NCBI GenBank assembly: GCA_029961685.1
Contig: JARWKL010000002.1
Coordinates: 22,846,908 to 22,910,907, forward strand
Length of the DNA stretch: 64,000 bases
Direction: 5' to 3'
DNA from: Aristolochia californica
Taxonomy: Eukaryota; Streptophyta; Magnoliopsida; Piperales; Aristolochiaceae
The position numbers were made by a program, and so were the translations under genes. The notes beneath the pieces are model-generated. The model worked only from the letters and a program-made list of their open reading frames with translations. It did no database searches and was not told where the DNA came from. Position 1 is the stretch's first letter, and each line of letters begins with the position of its first letter. This document shows, piece after piece, positions 38,589 to 51,368 of this stretch.

Positions 38589-40583
38589 GTGCGGTTGGAT
38601 ATTTACGAGAGCCAAACAACCTACTTTTTGCCTGTCTTTAAAAATAACAGTTACTTTTTGGAATTATCTCTCTCAGCATTTGTGCATTTCCATTTTCGAT
38701 CTTCAATTTTTTTTTCTAATCCTAATTTGATTTTTTTACCCTCCCATTTTTCTCGTAAACAAAAAAGATATAAGGCAAATTGATTGCAACAAAATGAAAA
38801 TTTAGGAGTTCATGCATGAAAAAAAAACTGAAAGCCGTAAGTCAAGAAAATTATTTCACGCACTAATAATGAACTCATAAGTTTTGTTATCCATGTTTGG
38901 GAAATTCTACTAGTACAACCCTCTAATAGCTTCGTGGAATTTTATAGGAAAGAGACTTCTAACTGATTCTAACATGTTTTAAATGTGGTGGATCTACATG
39001 ACAGAAAGATGTTGAGGATGAAAGTGACCTAATGATTCAAAAATTTCAAGGAGTAGAAAAAATTAAATACTCAAGTTAACGTGTGGTTGGATATTTACCA
39101 GAGCCAAAATTTTAACCCACTTTTTTCCTGTCCTTAAAAATCACAGATATATTTTGGAATTATGTCTCTTAGTATTTGTTCTTTTCCATTTTGGATGTCC
39201 AAATTTTTTTTCAGATCGAAACTTTAGTTTTCACTCTCCCATTTTTTGCGTAAACAAAAAAGATATAAGGCAAATAGATCGCAACAAAATAAAAATTTTA
39301 GAGTTCATGTATGTTAAAAAATTTGAACACTATAATAAATGTAAGTGAAGAAAACTATTTCACATACTAAAAATGAACTCCAAAGTTTTTTTATCCATGT
39401 TTGGGAAATTCCACTAGAACAACCCCCTAATAGCTTGGTGGAATTTTATAGGAAAGAGACTTCTAACTGATCCTAACATTTTTTAAATATTGGGGATATG
39501 CATGCCAGAAACATGTTGAGGATGCAAGTGACTTAGTGATCCAAAAATTTCAAGGAGAAGAAAAAATTAAATTCTCAAGTTAACTTGTGGTTGGATATTA
39601 ACCAGAGCAAAACAAGCCACTTTTTGCATATCCTTAAAAATCGTAGATACTTTTTGGAATTATCTCTCTCAGCATTTGGGCATTTCCTTTTTGGATGTTC
39701 AAAATTTTTTTCAAGTCCAAACTTGATTTTTCACCTTCGATTTTTTTCATAAAAAAAAGATATAAGGCAAATAGATACATACAAAATGAAAATTTTAGAG
39801 CTCATGTATGCAAAAAAATTTGAAAACTATATTAAATGTAGGTGAAGAAAATTATTTCACGCACTAAAAATGAACTCAAAAGTTTTCTTATCTATGTTTG
39901 GGAAATTCCACAAGAACAACCCCCTATTAGCTAGGTGGAATTTTATAAAAAAGAGACTTCTAATAGATCCTAACATGTTTTAAATGTGGTCGATATGCAT
40001 GCCCGAAACATGTTAATGATGAATGTGAACTATTGATCAAAAAATTTCTAGGAGTAGAAAAAATTAAATTCTCATGTTAACGTGTGGTTGGATATTTACC
40101 TGAACCAAACAACCCACTTTTTGCCTGTCCTTAAAAATCACAGATACTTTTTAGAATTATCCCTCTCAGCATTTGTGCATTTCCATTTTGGATGTTCAAA
40201 TTTTTTTTTCTGATCCAAACTCGAGTTTTCACTCTCCTATTTTTCTCGTAAACAAAAAAGATATAAGGCAAATAGATCGCAACAAAATGAAAATTTTAGA
40301 GTTCATGTATGCAAAAAAAATTGAAAACTATAATAAATGTTAGTGAATAAAATTATTTCAAGCACTAAAAATGAACTCCAAAGTTTTGTTATCCATGTTT
40401 GGGAAATTCCACTAGTACAACCCCCTAATAGCTTGCTGGAATTTTATAGGAAAGAGACTTCTAACTGATCCAAACATGTTTTAAATGTGGTGAATATGCA
40501 TGCCAGAATCATGTTGAGGATGCAAGTGACCTAATGATCCAAAAATTTCAAGAAGTAGAAAAAAATTAAATTCCCAAGTTAAC
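38589..40583 (+). repeat. Older relatives of the dimeric array
   Basis: The monomer at 38,589 shares ttgatttttttaccctccc, gtctttaaaaat, a gatcttcaattttttttt stretch, catgcatgaaaaaaa, gaactcataagttttg and ctctaatagcttcg with the odd monomers of the 40.6-43.6 kb dimers. It lies 1,995 bp upstream of the first of them. More mismatches and a ~20 bp deletion at ~38,830 suggest an earlier duplication. The monomer at ~39.59 kb pairs instead with 37.25 kb (ttaaccagag, acaagccactttttgc, atttgggcatttcctttttg). Confidence 0.65.
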
Positions 40584-43580
40584 GTGTGGTTGGATATTTA
40601 CGAGAGCCAAATAACCCACTTTTTGCCTGTCTTTAAAAATCACAGATACTTTCTAGAATTATCTCTCTCTGCATTTTGGCATTTCCATTTTGGATCTTCA
40701 ATTTTTTTGTCTGATCGTAATATGATTTTTTTACTCTCCCATTTTTCTCGTGGACGAAAAAGATATAAGGCAAATAGATCGCAACAAAATGAAAATTTTA
40801 GAGTTCATGCATTAAAAAAATTTGAAAATTGTAATAAATGTAAGTCTAGAAAATTATTTCACGTATTAATAATGAACACATAAGTTTTGCAATCCATGTT
40901 TGGGAAATTCTACTAGTACAACCCTCTAATAGCTTGGTGGAATTTTATAGGAAAGAGACTTCTAACTGATTCTAACATGTATTAAATGTCGTGGATATGC
41001 ATGACAGAAAAATGTTGAGGATACAAGTGACCTAATGATCCAAAAATTTCGAGTAACAAAAATTAAATTCTCAAGTTAACGTGTGGTTGGATATTTACTA
41101 GAGCCAAACAACCCACTTTTTGCCTGCCCTTAAAAATGATAGATACTTTTTGGAATTATCTCTCTTAGCATTTGTGCATTTCCATTTTGGATGTTCCAAT
41201 TTTTTTTCAGATCCAAACTTGAGTTTTTACTGTCCCATTTTTCTCGTAAACAAAAAAGATATAAGGCAAATAGATCGCAACAAAATAAAAATTTTAGAGT
41301 TCATGTATGCAAAAACATTTGAAAACTATAATAAATGTAAATGAAGAAAATTATTTCACGCACTAAAAATGAACTCCAAAGTTTTGTTATCCATGTTTGG
41401 GAAATACCACAAGTACAACCCCCTAATCGCTTGGTGGAATTTAATAGGAAAGAGACTTCTAACTGATCATAACTATTTTTAAATGTGGTGGATATGCATG
41501 CCAGAAACATGTTGAGGATGCAAGTGACCTAATGATCCAAAATTTTCAAGGAGTAGAAAAAATTAAATTCTCAAGTTAACATGTGGTTGGATATTTACCA
41601 GAGCCAAACAACCCACTTTTTGCCTGTCTTTAAAAATCACAAATACATTTTAGAATTATCTCTCTCTGCATTTGGGCATTTCCATTTTGGATCTTCAATT
41701 TTTTTTTCTTGTCCTAATTTGATTTTTTTACTCTCCCATTTTTCTCGTAAACAAAAAAGATATAAGGCAAATAGATTGCAACAAAATGAAAATTTTAGAG
41801 TTCATGCATGAAAAAAATTTGAAAAATGTAATAAATGTAAGTCAAGAAAACTTATTTCACGCACTAATAATGAACAGATAAGTTTTCCTATCCATGTTTT
41901 GGAAATTCTACTAGTACAACCCTCTAATAGCTTGGTGGAATTTTATAGGAAAGAGACTTCTAACTGATTCTAACATGTATTAAATGTGGTGGATATGCCT
42001 GACAAAAAGATGTTGAGGATGCAAGTGACCTAATGATCCAAAAATTTTAAGGAGTAGAAAAAATTAAATTCTCAAGTTAACGTGTGGTTGGTTATTTACT
42101 AGAGCCAAACAACCCACTCTTTGCCTGTCCTTAAAAATCACAGATACTTTTTGGAACTATCTCTCTTAGCATTTGTGCATTTCCATTTTGGATGTTCCAA
42201 TTTTTTTTCAGATCCAAACTGTTGTTTTTACTGTCCCATTTTTCTCGTAAACAAAAAAGATATAAGGCAAATAGATCGCAACAAAATGTAAATTTTAGAG
42301 TTCATGTATGCAAAAGCATTTGAAAACTATAATAAATGTAAATGAAGAAAATTATTTCCCGCACTAAAAAAAACTCCAAAGTTTTGTTATCCATGTTTGG
42401 GAAATACCACAAGTACAACCCCCTAATAGCTTGGTGGAATTTAATAGGAAAGAGACTTCTAACTGATCATAACTATTTTTAAATGTGGTGGATATGCATG
42501 CCAGAAACATGTTGAGGATGCAAGTGACCTAATGATCCAAAATTTTCAAGGAGTAGAAAAAATTAAATTCTCAAGTTAACGTGTGGTTGGATATTTACCA
42601 GAGCCAAACAACCCACTTTTTGCCCGTCCTTAAAAATCACAGATACATTTTAGAATTATCTCTCTCTGCATTTGGGCATTTCCATTTTGGATCTTCAATT
42701 TTTTTTTCTTGCCCTAATTTTATTTTTTTATTCTCCCATTTTTCTCGTAAACAAAAAAGATATAAGGCAAATAGATCGCAACAAAATGTAAATTTTAGAG
42801 TTCATGCATGAAAAAAATTTGAAAAATGTAATAAATGTAAGTCAAGAAAATTATTTCACGCACTAATAATGAAAAGATAAGTTTTGCTATCCATGTTTGG
42901 GAAATTCTACTAGTACAACCCTCTAATAGCTTGGTGGAATTTTATAGGAAAGAGACTTCTAACTGATTCTAACATGTATTAAATGTGGTGGATATGCCTG
43001 ACAAAAAGATGTTGAGGATGCAAGTGACCTAATGATCGAAAAATTTTAAGGAGTAGAAAAAATTAAATTCTCAAGTTAACGTGTGGTTGGAAATTTACTA
43101 GAGCCAAACAACCCACTCTTTGCCTGTCCTTAAAAATCACAGATACTTTTTGGAACTATCTCTCTTAGCATTTGTGCATTTCCATTTTGGATGTTCCAAT
43201 TTTTTTTCAGATCCAAACTGTTGTTTTTACTGTCCCATTTTTCTCGTAAACAAAAAAGATATAAGGCAAATAGATCGCAACAAAATGAAAATTTTAGAGT
43301 TCATGTATGCAAAAGCATTTGAAAACTATATTAAATGTAAATGAAGAAAATTATTTCCCGCACTAGAAAAGAACTCCAAAGTTTTGTTATCCATGTTTGG
43401 GAAATTCCACAAGTACAACCCCCTAATAGCTTGGTGGAATTTTATAGGAAAGAGACTTCTAACTGATCATAACTTGTTTTAAATGTGGTGGATATGCATT
43501 CCAGAAACATGTTGAGGATGCAAGTGACCTAATGATTCAAAAATTTCAAGGAGTAGAAAAAATTAAATTCTCAAGTTAAC
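40584..43580 (+). repeat. Dimeric higher-order array, three units of ~1,000 bp
   Basis: The even boxes lie at 41,488, 42,488 and 43,488 and the odd boxes at 40,991, 41,989 and 42,988. Odd monomers share gcatttgggcatttcc (gcattttggcatttcc in the first unit), gatcttcaattttttt, ttgattttttta or close forms, gataagttttgc or gataagttttcc, ccctctaatagc and aaaaagatgttgagg. Even monomers share gaaataccacaagtac (gaaattccacaagtac in the third), ctgatcataact and agatccaaactgttg or close forms. Between 41,401-41,520 and 42,401-42,520 I count one difference in 120 bases, far fewer than between ordinary neighbours. The third unit stops matching near 43,590. This is the clearest young amplification in the window. 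Confidence 0.88.
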
Positions 43581-45309
43581 GTGTGGTTGGATATTACCAG
43601 AGCCCAACAACCCACTTTTTGGTTGTCCTTAAAAATCACAGATACTTTTTGGAATTATCTCTCTCAACAATTGTGCATTTTCATTTCGGAGGTTCAAATA
43701 TTTTTTTTCCAGATCCAAACAAGAGTTTTTGCTCTCCCATTTTTCTCGTAAACAAAAAAGATATAAGGAAAATAGATCGCGACAAAATGAAAATTTTAGA
43801 GTTCATGTATGGAAAAATATTTGAAAACTATAATAAATGTAAGTGAATAAAATTAATTCATGCACTAAAAATGAACTCCAAAGTTTTGTTATCCCTGTTT
43901 GGGAAATTCCACTAGTAAAACCGCCAAATAATTTGGTGGAATTTTATAGGAAAGAGACTTCTAACTGATCCTAACATGTTTTAAATGTGTTGGACATGCT
44001 TGCCTGAAACATGTTGAGTACGCAAGTGACCTAATGATTCAAAAATTTCAAGGAGTAGAAAAAATTAAATTCTCAAGTTAACGTGTGGATGGATATTTTC
44101 CAGAGCCAAACAACTCACTTTTTGCCTGTCTATAAAAATCACAGATACTTTTCGGAATTATCTCTCTCAGCATTTGTGCATTTCCATTTTGGATGTTGAA
44201 ATTTTTTTTTTCTGATTCAAACTTGAATTTTATCTCTCCCATTTTTCTCGTAAAAAAAAAGATAAAAGGTAAAAAGATCGGAACAGGATGAAAAATTTAG
44301 AGATCATGAATGCAAAAAAAATTAAAAACTATGATAGATGTAAGTGAAGAGAAGTATTTCACGCACTAAAAATGAACTCCAAAGTTTTGTTATCCATGTT
44401 TGGGAAATTCCACGAGTACAACCCCCTAATAGCATGGTGGAATTTTATAGGAAAGAGACTTCTAACAGATCCTAACATGTTTTAAATGTGCTGGATATGC
44501 TTGCCCTAAACATGTTGAGGATGCAAGTGACCTAATGATCCAAAAATTTCGAGTAGAAAAAATTAAATTCTCAAGTTAATGTGTGGTGTTATATTTACCT
44601 GAGCCAAACAACCCACTTTTTGCCTGTCCTTAAAAATCACAGATACTTTTTGCAATTATCTCTCTCAGCATTTGTGCATATCCATTTTGGGTGTTTAATT
44701 TTTTTTTCTGATCCAAACTTGAGTATTCACTCTCCAATTTTTCTCGTAAACAAAAAAGATATAAGGCAAATAGATCGCAACAAAATGAAAATTTTAGAGT
44801 TCATGTATGCAAAAAAATTTGAAAACTATAATAAATGTAAGTGAAGAAAATTATTTCACGCACTAAAAATGAACTCCAAAGTTTTGTTATCCATGTTTGG
44901 GAAATTCCACTAGTACAACCTCCTAATAGCTTGGTAGAATTTTATAGGTAAGAGACATCTAACATATCGTAACATGTTTTAAATGTGGTGGATATGCATG
45001 CCTGAAACATGTTGTGGATGCAAGTGACCTAATGATCCAAAAATTTCATGGAGTAGAAAAAATTAAATTCTCAATTTAACGTGTGGTTGGATATTTGCCA
45101 GAGCCAAACAACCCACTTTTTGCCTATCCTTAAAAATCACAGATAGTTTTTGGAATTATCTCTCTAACCATTTTTGCATTTCCATTTTGGATGTTCAATT
45201 GTTTTTTCTGATCCAAACTTGATTTTTCACTCTCCCATTTTTCTTATAAACAAAAAAGATAAAAGGCAAATAGATCACAACAAAATTAAAATTTTAGAGT
45301 TCATGAATG

Positions 45310-45320
45310 AAATTTTTTTG
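45310..45320 (+). repeat. Exact 11 bp micro-inversion in the monomer A-tract
   Basis: The usual text is atg, then caaaaaaattt, then gaaaac. This copy reads atg, then aaatttttttg, then gaaaac. The 11 bp segment is exactly the reverse complement of the usual one, with flanks unchanged. Confidence 0.8.
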
Positions 45321-48300
45321 GAAAACTACAATAAATGTAAGTGAAGAAAATTATTTCACGCACTAAAAATGAACTCCAAAGTTTTGTTATCCATGTTTGG
45401 GAAATTCCACTAGTACAACCCCTTAATAGCTTGGTGGAATTTTATGGGAAACAGACTTCAAACTGATCTTATCATGTTATAAATGTGGTGGATATGCATG
45501 CCAGAAACATGTTGAGGATGCAAGTGACCTAATGATCCAAAAAATCAAGGAGTAGAAAAAAATAAATTCTCAAGTTAACGTGTGGTTGCATATTTACATG
45601 AGACAAGCAACCCACTTTTTGCCTATCCTTAAAAATGAAAAATAATTTTTGGAGTTATCTCTCTCAGCATTTGTGCATTTCAGTTTTGGATGTTCAAATA
45701 TTTTTTTTCAAATCCAAACTTGAGTTTTCTCTGTCCCATTTTTCTCGTAAACAAAAAAGAAATAAGGCAAATAGATCGCAACAAAATGAAAATTTTAGAG
45801 TTCATGTACGCAAAAAAAATTGAAAACAATAATAAATGTGAGTGAAGAAAATTATTTCACGCACGAAAAAATGAACACCAAAGTTTTGTTATGCAAGTTT
45901 AGGAAATTCCACTAGGGCAACCCCCTAATAGCTTGGTCGAATTTTATAGGAAAGACTCTTCTAACTGATCCAAACATGTTTTAAATGAGGTGGATATGCA
46001 TGCCAGAAACATTTTGAGAATACAAGTGACCTAATGATCCAAAAATTTCAAAGAGTAGAAAAAATTAAATTCTCAAATTAACATGTGGTTGGATATTTAC
46101 CAGAGCCAAACAACCTACTTTTTGCCTATCCTTAAAAACAACAGAGACTTTTTGGAATTATCACTCTCAGCATTTGTGCATTTCCATTTTGGATGTTCAA
46201 ATTATTTTTCAGATCCAAACTTGAGTTTTCACTCTCCCATTTTTCTCGTAAAAAAAAAAAGATAAAAGGCAAATAGATCGTAACAAAATGAAAATTTTAG
46301 AGTTCATGAATGCAAAAAATTTGAACACTATAATAAATGTAAGTGAAGAAAACTATTTCACGTACTAAAAATGAACTCCAAAGTTTTCTTATCCATTTTT
46401 GGGAAATTCCACTAGTACAACCCCCTTATAGTTTGGTGAAATTTTATAGGAAAGAGACTTCTAACTGATCCTAACATGTTTTAAATGTGGTGGATATGCA
46501 TGCCAGAAACATGTTGAGGATGCAAGTGACTTAGTGATCCAAAAATTTCAAGGAGTAGAAAAAATTAAATTCTCAAGTTTACGTGTGGTTGGATATTAAC
46601 CTGAGCAAAACAAGCCACATTTGCCTACCCTTGAAAATCACAGATACTTTTTGGAATTAGCTCTCTTAGCATTTGGGCATTTCCGTTTTGGATGTTCAAA
46701 TTTTTTTTCAGGTCCAAACTTGCCTTTTCACTCTCCCATTTTTCTCGTAAACAATAAAGGTATAAGGCAAATAGATAACAACCAAATGAAAATTTTAAAG
46801 TTCATGTATGCAAATAAATTTGAAAACTATAATAAATGTAAGTGAAGAAAATTATTTCATGCACTAAAAATGTAATCCAAAGTTTTGTTATCCATGTTTG
46901 GGAAATTCCACTAGTACAACCCCCTAATAGTTTGGTGGAATTTTATTGGAAAGAGACTTCTAATTGATCCTAACATGTTTTAAATGTGGTGGATTTGCAT
47001 GCCACAAACATGATGAGGATGCAAGTGACCTAATGATCCAAAAATTTCAAGGAGTAGAAAAAATTAAATTCTCAAGTTATCGAGTGAATGGATACTAGAG
47101 CCAAACAACCCACTTTTTGCATATCCTTAAAAATCACAGATACTTTTTGGAATTATCTCTCTCAGCATTTGTGCATTTCCATTTTGGATGTTCAAATTTT
47201 TTTTCAGATCCAAACTTGAGTTTTCACTCTAACTTTTTTCTCGTAAACAAAAAAGATATAAGGCATATAGATTGCAACAAAAAGAAAATTTTAGAGTTCA
47301 TGTATGCAAAAAAATTTGAAAACTATAATAAATGTAAGTGAAGAAAATTATTTCACGCAGTAAAAATTAACTCCAAAGTTTTGTTATCCATGTTTGGGAT
47401 ATTCCTCTAGTACAACCCCCAAATAGCTTGGTGGAACTTTATAGGAAAGAGACTTCTAAGTGATCCTATCATGTTTTAAATGTGGTGGATATGCATCCCA
47501 AAAATATGTTGAGTTTCCAAGTTACCTAATGATTCAAAAATTTCAACGAGTAAAAAAAATTAAATTCTCAAGTTAACGTGTGGTTGGATATTTACCAGAG
47601 CCAAACAACCCACATTTTGCCAAACCTTAAAAATCACAGATACTTTTTGGAATTATCTCTCTCAGTATTTGTGCATTTCCATTTTGGATATTCAATTTTT
47701 TTTTCAGATCCAAACTTGAGTTTTCACTCTCCCATTTTTCTCGTAAACAAAAAAGACATAAGGCAAATAGATCACAACATAATGAAAATTATTGATTTCA
47801 TGTATGCAAAAAAATTTGACCACTATTATAAATGTAAGTGAAGAAAACTATTTCATGTACTAAAATTTAATTCCAATGTTTTGTTATCCATGTTTGGGAA
47901 ATTCCACAAGTTCCCTAATAGCTTGGTGGAATTTTATTGGAAAGAGACTTCTAACTGATCCTAACATGTTTTAAATTTGGTGGATATCCATGGCCATAAC
48001 ATGTTGAGGATGCAAGTGACTTAGTGATCCAAAAATTTGAAGGAGTACAAAAAATTAAATTCTCAAGTTAACGTGTGGTTGGATATTTACAAGAGTAAAA
48101 CAAGCCACTTTTTGCCTAACCTTAAAAATCACAGTTACTTTTTGGAATTATCTCTCTCAGCATTTGTGCATTTCCATTTTGGATGTTAAAATTTTTTTTC
48201 CAGATCCAAAAAGGAGTTTTCACTCTCCCAATTTTCTTGTAAACAAAAAAGATTTAAGGCAAATACATCGCAACAAAATGAAAATTTTAGAGTTCATGTA

Positions 48301-50019
48301 TGCAAAAAAATTTGAAAACTATAATAAATGTATGTGAAAAAAATTTAATTCATGCACTAAAAATGAACTCCAAGGTTTTTTTATCAATGTTTGGGAAATT
48401 CCACTACTACAACCCCGAAATAGCTTGTTGGAATTTTGTAGGAAAGAGACTTCTTACTGATCCTAACACGTTTTAAATGTGGTGGATAGGCGTGCCAGAG
48501 ACAAGTTGTGGATGGAAGTGACCTAATGATCCAAAAATTTCAAGGAGTGGAGAAAATTAAATTCTCAAGTTAACGTGTGGTTGGATATTTACCAGCGCAA
48601 AACAACCCACTTTTTGCATATCCTTAAAAATCACAGATTCTTTTTTGAATTATCTCTCTCAGCATTTTTGTAATTCCATTTTGGTTGTTCAAATTTTTTT
48701 TCAGGTCCAAACTAGAGTTTTCACTCTGCCATTTTTCACTTAAACAAAAAAGATATAAGGCAAATAGATCGAAACAAAATGAAAATTTTAGAGTTCATGT
48801 ATGCAAAAGAAATTGAAAACTATAATAAATGTAAGAGAAGAAAATTATTTAACACACTAAAAATGAACTCCAAGGTTTTGTTATCCATGTTTGGGCAATT
48901 TCACTACTACATCCCCCTAATAGCTTGGTGGAATTTTATAGGAAAGAGACTTCTAACTGATCCTAACATGTTTTAAATGTGGTGGATATGCGTACCAGAA
49001 ATATGTTGAGGATGCAAGTGACCTAATGATCCAAAATTTTCAAGGAGTAGAAAAAATTAAATTCTCAAGTTAACGTGTGGTTGGATATTTACCAGAGCAA
49101 AACAAACTACTTTTTGCCTATCCTTAAAAATCACAGATACTTTTTGAATTATTTCTCTCTTAGCATTTGTGCATTTCCATTTTGGATGTTCAAATTTTTT
49201 TTCAGGTCCAAACTTGAGTTTTCACTCTCCCATTTTCCTCGTAAACGAAATAGATATAAGGCAAATAGATCGCAACAAAATAAAAATTGTAGAGTTGATG
49301 TATGCAAAAAAAATTTAAAACTATAATAAATGTAAGTGAAAAAAATTATTTCACCCCCTAAAAATGAACTGCAATGTTTTGTTATCCATGTTTTGGAAAT
49401 TCCTCTAGTACAACCCCATAATAACTTGGTGAAATTTTATAGGAAAGAGACTTCTAACTGATCCTATCATGTTTTAAATGTGGTGGATATGCATGCCAGA
49501 ATCATGTTGAGGATCCAAGTGACCTAATGATAAAAAAATTACGAGTAGAAAAAATTAAATTCTCATGTTAACGTGTGGTTGGATATTTACCAGAGCCAAA
49601 CAACCCACTTTTTACCTATCCTAAAAAATCACAGATACTTTTTGGAATTATCTCTCTCTGCATTTGTGCATTTCCATTTAGAATGTTCAAATTTTTTTTC
49701 AGATCCAAACTTGAGTTTTGTCTTTCCCTTTTTTCTCGTAAACAAAAAAGATATAAGGCAAATAGTTTGGAACAAAATGAAAATTTTAGAGTTCATGTAT
49801 GCAAAAAGATTTGAAAACTATAATAAATGTAAGTGAAGAAAATTATTTTGCGCACTAATAATGAACTCCAAAGTTTTGTTATCCATGTTTGGGAAATTCC
49901 ACTGGTACAACCCTCTAATAGCTTGGTGGAATTTTATAGGAAAGAGACTTCTAACTGATCCTAACATATTTTGAATGTGGTGGATATGAGTGCCAGAAAC
50001 ATGTTGAGGATGCAAGTGT

Positions 50020-50855
50020 TCTAATGATCAAAAAATTTCAAGGAGAAGAAAAAATTAACTTGTCAAGTTAACGTGTGGTTGGATATTTACCGGATCAAAA
50101 CATGCCACTTTTTGCCTAACCCTTAAAAATCATAGATACTTGTTGGAATTATCTCTCTCAACATTTGGGCATTTCCATTTTGGATGTTCAAATTTTTTTT
50201 CAAGTCCAAACTCTAGTTTTCACTCTCCCATTTTCCTCGTAAACAAAAAAGATGTAAGGCAACAAGATCGCCACAAAATGAAAATTTTAGAGTTCATGTA
50301 TGCAAAAAAATTGAAAACTATAATAAATTTAAGTGAAGAAAATTATTTCACGCACTAAAAATGAACTCCAAAGTTTTGTTATCCATGTTTGGGAAATTCC
50401 ACTAGTACAACCCCCTAATATCTTGGTGGAATTTTATAGGAAAGAGACTTCTAACTGATCCTAACATGTTTTAAATATGGTGGATATGCATGCCAGAAAC
50501 ATTTTGAGGATGCAAGTGTTCTAATGATAAAAAATTTTCAAGGAGAAGAAAAAATTAAATTTTCAAGTTAACGTGTGGTTGGATATTTACCGAATCAAAA
50601 CATGCCTCTTTTTGCCTAACCCTTAAAAATCATAGATACTTGTTGGAATTACTTCTCTCAACATTTGGGCATTTCCATTTTGTATGTTCAAATATTTTTT
50701 CAGGTCCAAACTCTAGTTTTCGCTCTCCCTTTTTTCTCGTAAACAAAAAAGATATAAGGCAACAAGATCGCCACATAATGGAAATTTTAGAGTTCATGTA
50801 TGCAAAAAAATTGAAAACTATAATAAATGTAAGTGAAGAAAATTATTTCACGCAC
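50020..50855 (+). repeat. Adjacent monomer pair from a 500 bp tandem duplication
   Basis: Shared private variants lie exactly 500 bp apart: caagtgttctaatga, accggatcaaaacatgcc and accgaatcaaaacatgcc, taacccttaaaaatcatag, tacttgttggaatta, caacatttgggcatttcc, ccaaactctagttttc, ggcaacaagatcgccaca and gcaaaaaaattgaaaac. Few differences separate the two copies, which indicates a recent duplication. Confidence 0.85.
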
Positions 50856-50979
50856 TAAAAATGATCTCCAAAATTTTTTTATCCATGTTTAGGAAATTGC
50901 ATTAGTACAAGCCCCTAATAGCTTGGTGGAATAATATAGGAAACAAACTTCTAATTGATCCGATCATGTTTTAAATGTG

Positions 50980-51368
50980 GTAGATATGCATTCCAGAAAC
51001 ATGTTGAGGATACAAGCGACCTAATGATCGAAAAATTATCTCTCTCAGCATTTTTTGCATTTCCATTTTGGATGTTAAAATATTTTTTCAGGTCCAAACT
51101 TGAGTTTTCACTCTCCCATTTTTCTCGTAAACAAAAAAGATATAAGGCAAATAGATCGAAACAAAATGAAAATTTTAGAGTTCTTTTATGCAAAAAAAAT
51201 TGAAAACTATAATAAATGTATGTAAAGAAAATTATTTCACGCACTAAAAAAGAACTCGAAGGTTTTGTTATCCATGTTTGGGCAATTCCACTAGTACAAC
51301 CCTATAATAGCTTGGTGGAATTTTATAGGAAAGAGACTTTTAACTGATCCTAACATGTTTTAAATGTG
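50980..51368 (+). repeat. Monomer shortened by ~111 bp
   Basis: At 51,029-51,040 gatcgaaaaatt runs directly into atctctctcagc. The stretch from caaggagtag through gttggatattt to tactttttggaatt is missing. The parent sites share AATT at the junction. The interval is 389 bp, the shortest in the B domain. Confidence 0.87.

Noticed and set aside
44581..44844. Small protein-coding gene family (80-87 residues, plus strand)
   Set aside because: The frame recurs because the monomer recurs. It normally begins with GTG, has no consistent promoter or splice context, and is disrupted in most copies by homopolymer length changes. Hydrophobic Phe/Leu/Ser-rich composition is what T-rich DNA encodes in any frame.
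50955..51203. CFKCGRYAF-like peptide resembling a retroviral-type zinc knuckle
   Set aside because: The pattern lacks the C-X2-C-X4-H-X4-C spacing, and it comes from the common ttttaaatgtggtggatatg box found in every monomer. There is no gag, protease, reverse transcriptase or integrase context.
50951..51244. Minus-strand open frame of 97 codons, and other minus-strand frames (for example 12,775-12,963 and 61,688-61,876)
   Set aside because: They are reverse-strand readings of the satellite, differ in start and end between copies, and show no recognisable domain.
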